A stretch of 64,000 nucleotides of DNA. Origin: Echinococcus granulosus (Eukaryota; Platyhelminthes; Cestoda; Cyclophyllidea; Taeniidae). Position numbers and translations under genes: made by a program. Positions 24,160-36,032 of the stretch are shown here, piece after piece. The notes beneath the pieces are model-generated. The model was not told the DNA's origin. It saw only the letters and a list, made by a program, of their open reading frames with translations, and did no database searches. The stretch is from the NCBI RefSeq assembly GCF_000524195.1, contig NW_020170389.1:1787016-1851015 (forward strand), written 5' to 3'. The number at the start of each line of letters is the position of its first letter. Position 1 is the first letter of the stretch.

Positions 24160-24960
24160 AAATTATGCAGCCCTTCTTTCCCCCTTTGAGCTTCGTCCTC
24201 GATGCTACCCTTGGTCAAGCGCTGTGATTGCCATCAGCTCTCAATTGGCGCAGTAAGGAAAAACAAGCACAAGCCATTTACTCTAGTCATCAAATTTGCG
24301 TGCATCACTGATGCTTTTTAGCAATTCCACCAGATTTGAAATTTTTTCTTTTAGGAAGGCTGTATTAAAGAAAGGGATAATGTACACTTGTTAGTCGTAA
24401 CAACACTGGCCCAAGAGCAGGGTTGCTTTAAAAAATAGCTCTATATGAATAGATCTCTGGTCTGTTCCTACTTGTCACTTTGTTCTTGCCTAACCAAATT
24501 TGTCCACCTAGCTAGAGAGGTAGAGATTCACTGCTTGTTCACCTAAGTGACATCGCCATGCAAGTATTGTGGACAACTCCGTAACGAACTTTGCAAGATG
24601 GGTAATAATTGATGCCGCATCAGTTGTTAATTGGCTTACTTTATGGACACGGAACTGGGGTAGTTGCCTGAGGTAAACTTCATTTTTAACCATTTTGTTA
24701 AAGGTCGTTACGGCCTATCTAATCTACAATGTATTAATGTCACACTGAAACTTAACAGTAATTGAAGTGAGGGTAGCTATCCTTTATGATGGAGTTCAAT
24801 TGCCTGACATCGCTGTAGCGGCCTGAGTCTTTCCTGAAGACCAAAGAAATCATAGCCTTAGGGAAAAATTTGCATTGCTGAAGGGTTAGAGGACTATTGA
24901 CATAGCTTAAGGCACTGCCCTCCAACAGAAGTGCCTAGGCAAGACCCAAGCAAGCATTTT
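24160..24960 (+). mobile_element. decayed TRIM-like LTR element (copy 1)
   Basis: This region aligns imperfectly with the better preserved element at 25998-26856. A stretch from about 24170 (CCCTTTGAGCTTCGTCCTCG) matches the start of that element's internal region (CTCTTTTGAGCGTCGTCCCC), including the later AATTGGCGCAGTAAGG-like segment. At 24811, TGTAGCGGCCTGAGTCTTTC followed by CTGAAGACCAAAGAA matches the start of its LTR. The edges are blurred, no target duplication is visible and there is no coding frame. It is an older member of the same family in the same orientation, with extra internal sequence. Confidence 0.6.
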
Positions 24961-25993
24961 AACACATAATCAAGCTTGCAGATTTTGTTCTGAGCAAGTT
25001 GTGGTTTCAAGTGAGTAAATTTTTCAAGATTTACAAATATAATTATTAAATCTATTATATTCCAAGCAAGTCTGTAAATTCGAAATCACAAAAATGGAAT
25101 CCCTATGGTTGGGCCCAACTAAACATTTAGTACCTTTATGGTTATTACAAATATTTGCGAATCAAACAAGTTCTGGCTATATATAGCATTGAACTCATAG
25201 CGCTATCACAGCATTGCTTTAGGTAAAGGTCCAAATCGTACTGTAGGTTTTGTCTGTAACTCAAAAGGCTGAGAAACGTTTATTTGGATTCAAAGCCTAA
25301 CAACGTTATAGTGATGTATTTCTATAGAAATTCAAAAAGCAGTAGAGTTGATTAGTCCATTTAGTAAAAAAAGGTGCCTCAGGTTTATCATTAGGTGACC
25401 TCTAATTTTGGCACCATGTTATGCTAATAGACTTTTTAACTGCATATAACACTGCTTCGAAAATAACCTCACTTTATCTTATTCGGTATAGTGTTCACAC
25501 AAGCTCCGCTTTTATTTTAACTCAGTTGATTACTAGTAGCTTTTTTTAGTTCTTAAACACGGAACAAAAAGGCTTCACCGGGTATTTTTTGAAAACACAA
25601 ATGTTTTAGTCAAATATTTTAGTTCTGTTTAACAAGCACTATGGTGTTTTTATCTAAAGGTTCATCAAAACATCCCACTTATTTCAGGTATATGATCTCC
25701 TAACATAGTGTTTTGCTTCTGTAGTCTAAGTGCTGCCTCCTTTCCTGCGTTCTTGTGCTGTTATATTTTGTAATGTAAACTTTTAACGGAAACCACAACG
25801 CTGGCTGTTGTTTTAATCAAAGCTCTGGTTACGGATAGATTTTTCCCCGTTGAGGCTGGCGTACCATATGGGAAAGTAAATGCGAATCGTAAGCTGTATA
25901 CAAGCGTAAATTTTGCCGTTTTAGGTTCAAATTTTTCCTCCTAGAATAAGGTATGTTTTAAATTATTTGACTAAGTTTAACAATAGCTTAACA
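24961..25993. other. spacer between the two TRIM-like elements (copy 1)
   Basis: AT-rich DNA with no supported gene. A 56-codon open frame without Met at 25774-25944 stands out slightly in composition but has no recognised motif. Confidence 0.55.
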
Positions 25994-25997
25994 GTAT

Positions 25998-26196
25998 TGT
26001 AGCGTCCCGGGACTCCCTGAAGACGAAAGAAGGCAAAATACTCGGGCAGAATATATATTTAGAGCAGAAAAGGTGTCTGGGCTATTTGAACGGCCTAAAA
26101 GGCCAACCCACCCAACGAGGTACAAGGGGGCTAATTCATCAAAGTACAAAAGTGGCGCCTCACCAGTGCCAAGGGATAAACCACTATCGTATTACA
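25998..26196 (+). repeat. 5' LTR of the TRIM-like element (199 bp)
   Basis: It begins TGTAGCGTCCCGGGACTCCC and ends TCGTATTACA. Relative to the 3' LTR it has about 24 extra bases (around ATCAAAGTACAAAAGTGGCG) before CCAGTGCC, plus scattered substitutions, so the insertion is not recent. Confidence 0.82.
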
Positions 26197-26681
26197 TAGC
26201 CTCCCTCCTCTTTTGAGCGTCGTCCCCGGCGCTCCCGCAGGTCAACCTTCCGCGTCAGCCATTACAACGTAGTCGGTGCAGTAAAGAAACACCCACGAGC
26301 CGACCGTGCCAGTCACCAAATTAGCGCGCAACTGAGGGGATACTTGACCTCAAAGTCGCTGATCCCTCCTAGCGGCTGGACTGGATCTGGAGTTTCGTTC
26401 GGTTTGGGGATATGATTCAGAATGGTGGGGGAAACCTGTAACGAAACTTCCCGATGGTTCACGGCCAATGTCACTTCAGTTGTCATTGGCTTTTCTGTAG
26501 AACACGGGACTGGGAGAGATGCCGAAGGTGGACGCCAACATCAACCCTTCTATTAGGGGTCATCACCATTCTCCCATCCGTAGCATATGTACTTCTTCCG
26601 CTCCACTAAGGCTTATCACGCAGAAGTGGAAAATCAGGATACATGTCCTTTAAGATCGGGTTCGCTTTCCGTTGCCACCAG

Positions 26682-26856
26682 TGTAGCGTTCCAGGACTCC
26701 CTGAAGACGAAAGAAGACAAAGTACGCGGGCAGAAAATATATTCAGCACGGAGAAAATGTCTGGGCTATTGGCACGGCCCAAAAGGCCAGCCCACTTGGC
26801 GAGGTACAAGGGGGCTAATTCACCAGTGCCGAGAGACAAACCACTGTCGTATTACA
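26682..26856 (+). repeat. 3' LTR of the TRIM-like element (175 bp)
   Basis: It begins TGTAGCGTTCCAGGACTCCC and ends TCGTATTACA, followed directly by the target duplication GTAT. It lacks the 24-bp insertion of the 5' LTR. Confidence 0.82.
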
Positions 26857-26860
26857 GTAT

Positions 26861-29800
26861 AGTATTACCAAATTTAGGTTAGATTTGGTAAAAACCATGC
26901 AAAAGGGAAATCCCAGTGGTCCTTTTAATATCAATTAAGATGATGAAAATAATTGTAAAAAGGATTGAACTATTTATGCAGAGTTCCCTGACCATGCAGG
27001 TTTTATGAACCACTTTATGCAAATGTTCGCATTAAGATTTAGCGTATCAAATAAGGTGCATATAAAGTGCACATTTTTAATCTCAGTTGTAATAGAAAAT
27101 CAACTCTTTAAATTATCTGCACAACTTTTTTAAATGATTGCGTTTTAAAATGAAATTTACAAAAGTAGCCTAAAATAAGTTATTTGTTTTTATAAACAAA
27201 TTTATTTGCTAAACTATTTCTTCCTTTCATAAATGTATGCACAATAAAGCATTTTAGTTGGCACATAAAAGGAATTTTACAGCTGAAAGTAGTAAGATAA
27301 AATTAGATTTGCATTTTAGGCAACCCAGAGAATCTTTTCCTATTTTTCATTCTTAACACTAATTACTCCTAATTTTAAAAGTGACAAGATTAATTTTAAA
27401 TGAGATTTTGTGTTAAGTATTAAAAATTGAGGCTTAATGCCAAAGACCATTAAGTTATTCTTACGCATTTCTGATTTTGCAAACCATATATACAATTTTG
27501 CTTATAATCAACATTTTAAATTCCTTAGCTCTTATTTTTTAGCATATCGTACACTACTGCAATGCTTTCAATACACAAATCATGTGATTACAATACCCAA
27601 AGCGGCTTTAAATTTAATTTAAACGCAATTTTTAGGTGCCTTTGCGAAAAAAGATCTTTGCATTTTTAAAGTAGCTGATTAAATTTATTTATTCACTTTC
27701 AAGCAAATTTTGTAAATTATGGTTTTTAGAATCTGAAAACAGCCAAGATGCTATAGACACGATAGAAAATCCATGTTGCAGAGTTGATTGTCAGGCTGTG
27801 AAGCCCTAGGAGTTCGCACAGATATATGCGTAATACTTTGCTTGCTGAACTTTTTATTTGGGCTTTGCGGTTACTGATTGCAGGGTTCATTATAATAGCC
27901 TCCCGGTCCTTCTCTCAGTCGACGATACTTATTCTGCTCATGTACTGTGTCCTTCCTGTCTTCAAAAAGGTCTCAATGCTCTACATTGGTAGATGCAGCA
28001 AGCGAACCCGATTTTATAAAATATATACTTCGGTTTTTACCACAATGTTATAAATCCTGACATAAAACTGTGACGACCTTTAACAGAAGGGTCGAAAAAT
28101 GTCTATTCTAGGAAACTATAACAGTTATTACCGTATAAAGCGCACTAGCCATGACCGCAAACCACTGTAAAAATTTCGTTATGGAGTTGTCTACGGTAAT
28201 CGCATGAAGATCAATTATGTAAACTCATTATGCCTATTCTACATCTTCACTAGCTAGGTAGGACCCAAAAAGATATGACTAAGCAGTACTAGAGAATAAA
28301 ATGGTAAACAGGAACAGATGCAAAATCTTGTTTACACAAAATTATTTTTAAACAACATTCCTTACTAAGTGACAAGTGATAAACAGAAGTGAAGGCCAGC
28401 ACATTCCCTTGTCTCCGAACCCAGTTTCCGTACAGGACGAAACTTTAGGAAACTGTTGAATTGCCAAGAGGAAACAGTGACGCAGAAGTCAACTTCCTTC
28501 TTTTAAATTACTGATTATATTGTGATGGCCAGCACACGAGTTCGGCAATGGGTAACGCCGGTGACTATGCGCAAAAGACGAGGTGGGCTATATAACATTT
28601 TAATTATTTGTTTCACATTTCGTTTTGATTTAATGGGAACTTAATGCTCCATCTTCGTATTTTCTCTTAGCAGCATGGGCTCTGAGACAAGGCAGTGGTC
28701 CCTCATCCTAGCATTATGCCTTCTTTTTGTGTAGCAGATAAATATCAAATGTCTCGAAAAAGCTTTATTCAAAAAGCTAATAACGTAGTAGCAGATCTGG
28801 TGATCAAATTTTAAAAAGGCAGTGACTACATGTTTTTGGTGGCGATATACATTCAAACAAAGGCAAAACTTGATACTGTTTTACCGTATAAAATACCAAC
28901 ACAATTGCTCTTCTCCTGCAGGGTGACAAATTAAATGTTTGTTGAAATTTTTGATAAACTGCAAGGAAAATGTTATTAATTTTTCAAAATTGGCAGCACT
29001 AGTGTCATGATTACTTGTGTTGGAATTACTTTGAAAAGCAGACTACGTGTAGCACCTATTGCGAAGCTGTTTGGTTTTAAAAGCATTTTACTTCTAACAC
29101 CTCACAAAAATGAGACTAAAAAGTTTATGATGTTTAATAGTAAAACCAAAAAAAAATTAAAAAGGGCCTGGTATGCTTTAAATATGGTTTTACTAACAAA
29201 AAAAGGCCGTACTCTTAAGATCCTTTATTTTGCAGGTTTGTGATAAATCACACATAAAGCTAAATTTGAATACATCTGATTGACGTTACGAGTAGTTTCC
29301 TATCCTATTTCACCCTAAATTATAATCTTGAGGTTGGTTTTTTAAAATTTTACCATTATCAACAAATTCAGAGTTTTATAAAAAAAATTAATAGAATTAC
29401 ACTATAACAAAAAAAACAAAACGCGAAATGTGTAATTTAGGCTAAAATAAGATTTACTGGTTTAAAAAATATCTGCCTGCTTAAATTCTTGTTGAATTCC
29501 TTCAAAACTAAAAACTTCCTTTGTCAACCCCTTTATTTAAGCAAATTGTTGTTTTATTGTGTTTCTTATTTCTTCATAATATCTTTTTAGGTACATATTT
29601 TCTTGAATGCTAATAATGTAGGCTTTATATATCTATAATCGTCACCTGGGTGGGTGCTACATTGCTCTCAATGGTAATAAACGCAATAAAAAATGAAAAA
29701 ACTATGAAACTGCAGGATTATAATTTGCTGAGAGATTACCGTATAAGCATGTTGATGGAAACTACTAACATAGAAGGACACCTTAAGCGGTGGTAAACAT

Positions 29801-32800
29801 TTTTCAATTACTAAAATAAAGCTATGATATTAATTAGTTTTAGACTTACTCTGCTTTGACGTTTATTAAACACTGATATATTAAGTCAGTTAGTGATTTT
29901 CTGAACTTTCAAAGATATCTAGGGACAGGTTATTTACATCTCATTATTTGGTACACAAACAAACTCTTAACCTAATAAATTATATATAAAGTTCCTGTTA
30001 ATTTACGCAAATTTTTTTAGATTAGGAACCCAAATTCATATTACTAATTTTTACCGCCTAACGTTACCCTTAAAACTTGTCAAAAGATAAGCTTATGACC
30101 AGGTTAAAAGATTTTGCAACAATTCCTAGCAGAAGGGTTGCTAATGGCGTCCGTTTCTAGTTGCCTTATCAGTCTTGTTATTTATTAAAAGCTTTAGCAC
30201 TAGCCGTAACCTGTATAAATTTAGCAAGGAAGATAAAATTATCATGACAGTTTTGAAAACTGTCAAGAAAACTGTCGAGAAAATACATATTTTTTCAAAA
30301 CTATATGAACTTTTTGAACTCATTTTAGCCTAATACAAGGTGCTTTTGTCACGTATAAATAGAAAACCAATCCTTACTTAAGTGCAAAAACTGTAATGCA
30401 TGTTGCAAATACTTTTTCTCCATTATCACAACTATTTCTCTCTTTTCAAAATAATACTGTTGCATAAAACTACTTTTTAGTTCTAGTTTGCAATACTAGA
30501 CCTTTTTGTAATGGTAGAACGGCATAGGCTGCAGATGGAATAATCTAAAACGACTCATAGTAAAAGGACTAAAACTGACGTCCTGTATTCTGCAGGATTG
30601 ATGTTTACAACAGAAATGCCACTAATTATAAACCATCTGAAAAAGTTTTGTTATGGGTTTGCTAGCAATACATGTATGAGGATGTCTACTATAAGAAAAT
30701 AATCGGAAAATATAATTTTTTAAAGCACTAAGGTAGAAAGTAGAAAGGTAATGTCTTACACAAAGTCTCAAACAAACAAAGACAAACGACAACTTGAGAT
30801 AGGCTAAACTGATTATTAAAGAATGTTTTAGAATTTTTATTCGCATTAAAAGACACAACGTAAACATATGGCAGCATTTGAAAGATGATAGCACAAACCA
30901 AATATTTGGCATCGATTATATGTAGATATTTATTGAATGAATTTTCTGAACCAACTCAATATCCGCCATCTAAAAAGGAATTCGTTCAGTAATACCTCTT
31001 AAAACACATAAAAACCCAAAAGCAATTTTGTTCGCTTTTTAACGGTTAAATAGGCTTACTAATCATGAATGACAGAAAAGGGGTTATCAAATTAAAAAAT
31101 ATCTTACACCAAGGGTAGAAAGATAAAGCTAAAATTTAAGCAGACGTTTAACGATTGCACATAAACAAGCATTGAAATACTATGTGAAACCCACGAGGAA
31201 AATACCCTTCCCCAGGAGGCCGCTGAGGTAAAAACTCAACAGGTATATCTTAAGAGAGCAAAAATTAATGTGAACTGCACTGTGAAAGAAATATGTAAGG
31301 TTGAAAAATCTTACAAGGACATGGGGTACTAGTGACAGCTACAACTGTGTTGCGACTCTTATGACATCCTAAAATATAAAAAAAATATTACAATACTTTT
31401 AAATTTATGTTCTCGAAAGAACGGACATATTTGTAACAATCGTGCAAAACGTATAACATACCACATTTGCATTTCTTGTAACAGCATCTACAGCCTGCAA
31501 TATTCGGTCCTTTATTACGTTTTCTAAATTTCGTTTGTTACTATAAATGACGCTTTAATCTCTTTATTTTTTAGTACATAAATGCAAAAAGAATTTAGTT
31601 TTAACAAAGAGCTTAACGTTCAAGAACTGAAAACAAATCTGATCATAATACAAATTCTGTTAATAACACAAGAACTTATTGCAATCTTTTAACTTTTTGT
31701 ATTAGATATTTAAAAACAAAACAAACAAAACAGCTTTTAATATTGTAGTTTAGGCTTTACTTTTAACCTTAAACATATGTATTTTTGCTTAATTTTAGCA
31801 ACTACGAAAATGCAGAAATCGCAGTATACTTACCCATCGTAACCCTCCGTTATGGTCTTCGCTATTACAAACGCAAGAAGATGCAATATATTTAGGAGCT
31901 AGAGGTAAAAATCCAATAGAATTGTACAGATGCGCACGTCACTTAGCATAAAAACAGTGGACACATAATTTGATCGATTGACTTTTGCTTGGCAAAACAT
32001 CCACATTTATGCAACGATCTTATCCTGTATAATAAGTGCCTTAAATTAACATTAATTTTTCTAAATTTTTTAAAAAAGAGTTTCTTTGTTTTAATAATTT
32101 ATTTTTGCTTTGATCATATTGTGAATTTTTTTAAAGAATAGCCTCAAAAACTTTATAAAATAATTAAAAAATTTTCGCGATGTCACGGTTACTTTTGGCA
32201 AAAATTTTGCATAGTAGTTAGTGTGTATATTGCGAATTTTAAAATAAGCACAAAATTATATTTGAAGAAAGCGATGGATAACTATACGATGATAATCTGA
32301 AAAAATTTGTGACCCTTACCTTTTCCTGTGAAATTTTGCGGCAAAAAAGAGAAACGGTATGTAAAATTTGGCCTTGACCTACTTAAGTCTATATGTGAAC
32401 ACATGAAGTAGTAAAAATTTACTTAATTAAAAAAAACCTTTAAAAGGCATATTTTTTTTCCATAAATTGATGTGTGTGTTATTTGAATGTAAGCAGCGTA
32501 TTTTGTATCTTCTTAACATTTAGGAATTTATATTAAAAGGGTTATTTTGGCACAAGGTAATCTCTGCTTAAGCTTGCAATTTTTAACCATTTTTTTAATC
32601 ATCATGCACTAAAACCTTAAACTGCATCAAGTAGGTAATAAATTTCCACCAGCTTTCTTTTGATTTATCAAAGTTTGTTTTTTATTTGGTTTACATCATT
32701 TCACTAAAAAAAATTCAAACTAAAAATTGCTATGATCACTGTCTTTAATTTACTAAATGAATCTAGCAAAATTAATGTGGAAAAAAAAGAAATTCTTTAA

Positions 32801-35800
32801 TCCGCAAATTTTTTACGCATCGCATTTTCCCTAAACTGAGAGTAAAAGCTGACTTTTAAGCAAGTTTAACTTTTACTCTTAGTTATTGAGCTATTACCGA
32901 TGGTTTTGCTGTGACATGTTGTATAATGAAGTTACGGCTTAAATTGCAATTTAGATGGCCTAGAGTCAACTGGTTAAATTCAAAAAAGAGTATGTACAAT
33001 ATCTTAATAAAAAAGAGAGTTCTAGCAGCATTTTTTGCGAATGGTGATAGAGTGTTTTTAATTCTTATTTGACAAGACTTGTTTTAGGATAAAAAAATTT
33101 GGACTCAAAAAAATTTAACGTCATAATTGTTAGTTAACTTTGTTTTTGTCACTAATTATGGCTGTTGTGATAACCATTTGTAATGAATCATTCATAAATC
33201 CAGGTTAAGTAAAGCAGCGCATTTGAAACCCATTACGTGTATTAAATTCTTTTTTGCATAATTGACTGGCACATTATTTTTGAGTAACATTTTATACACT
33301 CTTATTCTTCTTGAGGATAGATTCTTTTTTTAAGCGTTTTCACACAACATTATTGGTTTTTGTTAAATTTTTTACTGTAAGGCAAATGAGTGGTTGTCCT
33401 TAATTAATTTAAAACTTATATCGGTTTTCTAAAGATTGATACAAGGATTTTATATTTATTTACTAGGTTTTTTAAACAAATTGTTAGGTAGACTAGAAGA
33501 TCAGCTCGATTTTAACCAAAATTTTAGCAATAAAAAAATCTAATAAAAACAAAAAATTTTGTTGCAAAACAGGTCTTGATTGGCACAATTTTTTAAACAT
33601 TTATAGGCTTTCAATCAAAGTTATTGCCCACGAGAGAAAGTTAAAACTTAAGGCCTTAACCTTTGCCTGAAAAAATTAAATAGCAATGTTTGCTCTAGAT
33701 ACACTTTATAAGGCATGCGTGTTAAACAGAGTAGTAAACACGACACGTAAGCAACTATTTAGCAAAAATCCAATTTTTTACAATTTAGTTGCATTTATTT
33801 AGATTTATTTAAGATCCTTTTAAAAACTAGCTATGTATGTTTAAAAAAAGGAAACCTTTTTTTGAGTTTGATAGGTAGCTAGACAAAATTTAGTGCATTA
33901 ATGAGAAAACCACAAAAATCCAAGTGATTTTTTTTACCTCAAATGATCTCGCAAAAAAAAAAACATAATTTGGTAGCTCATATTTTTGAATTAAAATAAT
34001 TTAAATATATTTGGCTTTTATATCATTTTGCGTTGTTTTTTTTTTGTAAAAGTTAACTATTTTTTTGAAAATAAAACTTACATTTTGACATTTTTAATTA
34101 AAATGCACACTTTATTTAATTTACCACGGCTTTCTAAGTTATATAAAATTTTTTATATAATAATATTTTGTAGGGCATTTGACATAACGAAAAAAAGCAA
34201 AAGTCAACTTCTAAACGTATATTCTAAATCTTTTTTTTTCAATACAACGCAGATGTTTCTAAACAATTCTCTGATTGATTTCAATACAATGTAATTTTTA
34301 ATGTTTAAAAAAGAAAATAAATTGTTATGTTTTTGTGAACAATTTTTAACTGTTTGAAGTGGTGGCGACACTGCTACGTGAGCGAACAAAATGTGTTTTT
34401 TAAGAAATGGTAATTTGCATTTGTCACAATTTTATGATCTCAATTGGGCAAAATTTTTTCTGCCGTATAGTGTACGAGGAAAAAAAATTTTTTACTTTTA
34501 ACACACACATGAAAAAATTATAGACTTGTTTTGGTAATTGCACTAAAATACAAAGTAATAAAGATTGCCACTTTAACCGGTTAATTATACTTTAACAAAA
34601 AATTCCTTTAAATTTCATTAAACTTTTTATTAAATTTAAACTTACGTTTTTAAAATTGTACGCACTGATTTTGACGAAAATGCCTATTTAGCATTTAACG
34701 AACGTCATGCAAAAAAACGAAAACTTTGCCGCGCAAAACAATATTAAGCGTCTTTCTTTGCGTTAAATTTCTAACTAAATAATTTGAGATTCCGAATGCA
34801 AAAAAAGGAATTAAAATCTTAGTTTTCAGTTGTAAATTTGGTAAATCAACAATTTGTTAGCTAATTTTTTGGATGAAATTTTTGTAAATTCAGTTTAACT
34901 TTACTTCTCAAATAATATAATTTTTTTAAAAGTGTTTACAAAAATTGGAGGAAAACTAACTTGTAACAAAATGGTTATATGACTAAAAATCTTTATATTC
35001 CTTTATTTTAAATGATGCTATTAGGTCTTAAAAACACCTTTTTTTTCTGCGACATGTACATTTTTTAATGCATATGAATTAGGTTTCCTTACCGTACAGA
35101 TTTACGCAGTAGAGTTACAGCCTGTAGAATTCACCTTAAATTATGTGCATGTCTAATCGATTTAATTAAAAGATGTAATCTCAGCAAATTTTGACAAATG
35201 TAGACAACTCCACAACGGGCATTACGGACTTTTAACTGCCCGAGTAACCCCACACACTATTGTCGATATGTAACAAATACCGCCTTTGAAAAGGCCTTGA
35301 ATATAACTGAAGCATAGCTGCGTTGCATGATCCTGTACGCAGTACATAATGTCGTTGTTGGTAAAAATTCAGTGATCAAAAAATTTAAAAAAGGATTTTT
35401 CTCAATATTAAAAATTATAATAATACCCAAAAATGATCAAAAAAAGAATCTGTTTTTGTTTTTTTGTTTTTACTCGGTAGATTAGTTTGGGCTTCAAAAC
35501 GACAAAATCTGCATTTTTGCCTTAAATTAAAAACAAAACTAACAAAATTATAGTTTAATTAGTTAATTATTTGACCATTTTTACCAAAAAGTACAGTTGG
35601 CAGAAATGCTACGATAGACCTTACTAAAAAAAATTAAACACAAAAAAATTTGAGGCATTCACAAACATTAAATGCATAAATTTTTGTCAAACTATTTCTA
35701 AATTTTTCAAATGTCATTTTTTTAGCAAATATTGCAAAACAAAACAAAAGTAGTAGTTTTTTTGCCATGGCAAAAACATTTCGTAAAGGTGAATTGCATT

Positions 35801-36032
35801 ATTATCAATACTTTATTCTATTGCCTTTAACGCTATAAACTCAATAGGTAATCAAAGAAAAACTAAGGTTTTTTAGCAAATAATTGAAATATCTCTAAGT
35901 AGAACACCAAGATTTAAAAAGAATTAACATTCATTTTCTTGCTTTCCATTTATATATTTGAGGCAATTAAGGCTTTACAGATAAAAAATTTGCTTGGGAT
36001 AGCTAATTGTTACCTTAAGCTAACCCCAAGGT
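26861..36032. other. very AT-rich gene-poor block (copy 1)
   Basis: About 9 kb in which A/T runs become longer and more frequent than in the syndecan introns, most strongly from about 31.9 kb on (for example a run of A at 33951-33963). No gene is established. Small patches with splice-like signals and open frames occur at 27884-27988 and 31799-31895, and a signal-peptide-like short frame at 28675-28731. A perfect inverted repeat is at 30245-30265. Other open frames follow low-complexity AT sequence. Confidence 0.55.
30245..30265. repeat. 21-bp perfect inverted repeat
   Basis: TGACAGTTTT, central G, AAAACTGTCA: two 10-bp arms with one base between them. A further ACTGTC follows at about 30271. 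No terminal-repeat partner or target duplication was seen, so it is an isolated palindrome of unknown role. Confidence 0.6.

Larger units (their letters stand above)
25998..26856 (+). mobile_element. TRIM-like non-coding LTR retroelement (copy 1)
   Basis: Two direct repeats starting TGTAGCG and ending TATTACA flank about 485 bp of internal sequence. The 4-bp direct repeat GTAT flanks the whole element (25994-25997 and 26857-26860), as expected for an integrase-made insertion. Total length is 859 bp and there is no gag/pol frame, which fits terminal-repeat retrotransposons in miniature. These depend on a full-length LTR element for mobility. The open frames at 26587-26882 merely cross the 3' LTR and are not genes. 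I could not identify a convincing primer-binding site or polypurine tract. TRIM elements are known from taeniid tapeworms among others, but I have not matched this sequence to any named family. Confidence 0.8.
8065..36032. repeat. 27,968-bp tandem duplication, copy 1
   Basis: Sequence from 8065 (beginning AACAGCTTTATCTGG) to 36032 (ending CTAACCCCAAGGT) recurs head-to-tail at 36033-64000 with a constant offset of 27,968. The left edge is sharp: the bases before the shared AACAGC are GATA here but AGGT at the internal junction. Exons, introns, transposon remnants and low-complexity tracts all match, and I saw no substitution or indel at the places compared. No microhomology is visible at the left breakpoint. 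The unit contains the 3' six exons of the syndecan gene and two TRIM-like elements. It could be a very recent real duplication or a misassembly. Confidence 0.98.

Noticed and set aside
26587..26882. Overlapping open frames at the 3' end of the TRIM-like element
   Set aside because: They cross the internal/LTR border, are not conserved in the 5' LTR or the decayed copy, and match no retroelement protein.
36018..36032. Telomere-like CTAACCCC at the unit end
   Set aside because: A single occurrence with no repeat array, so not a telomere.
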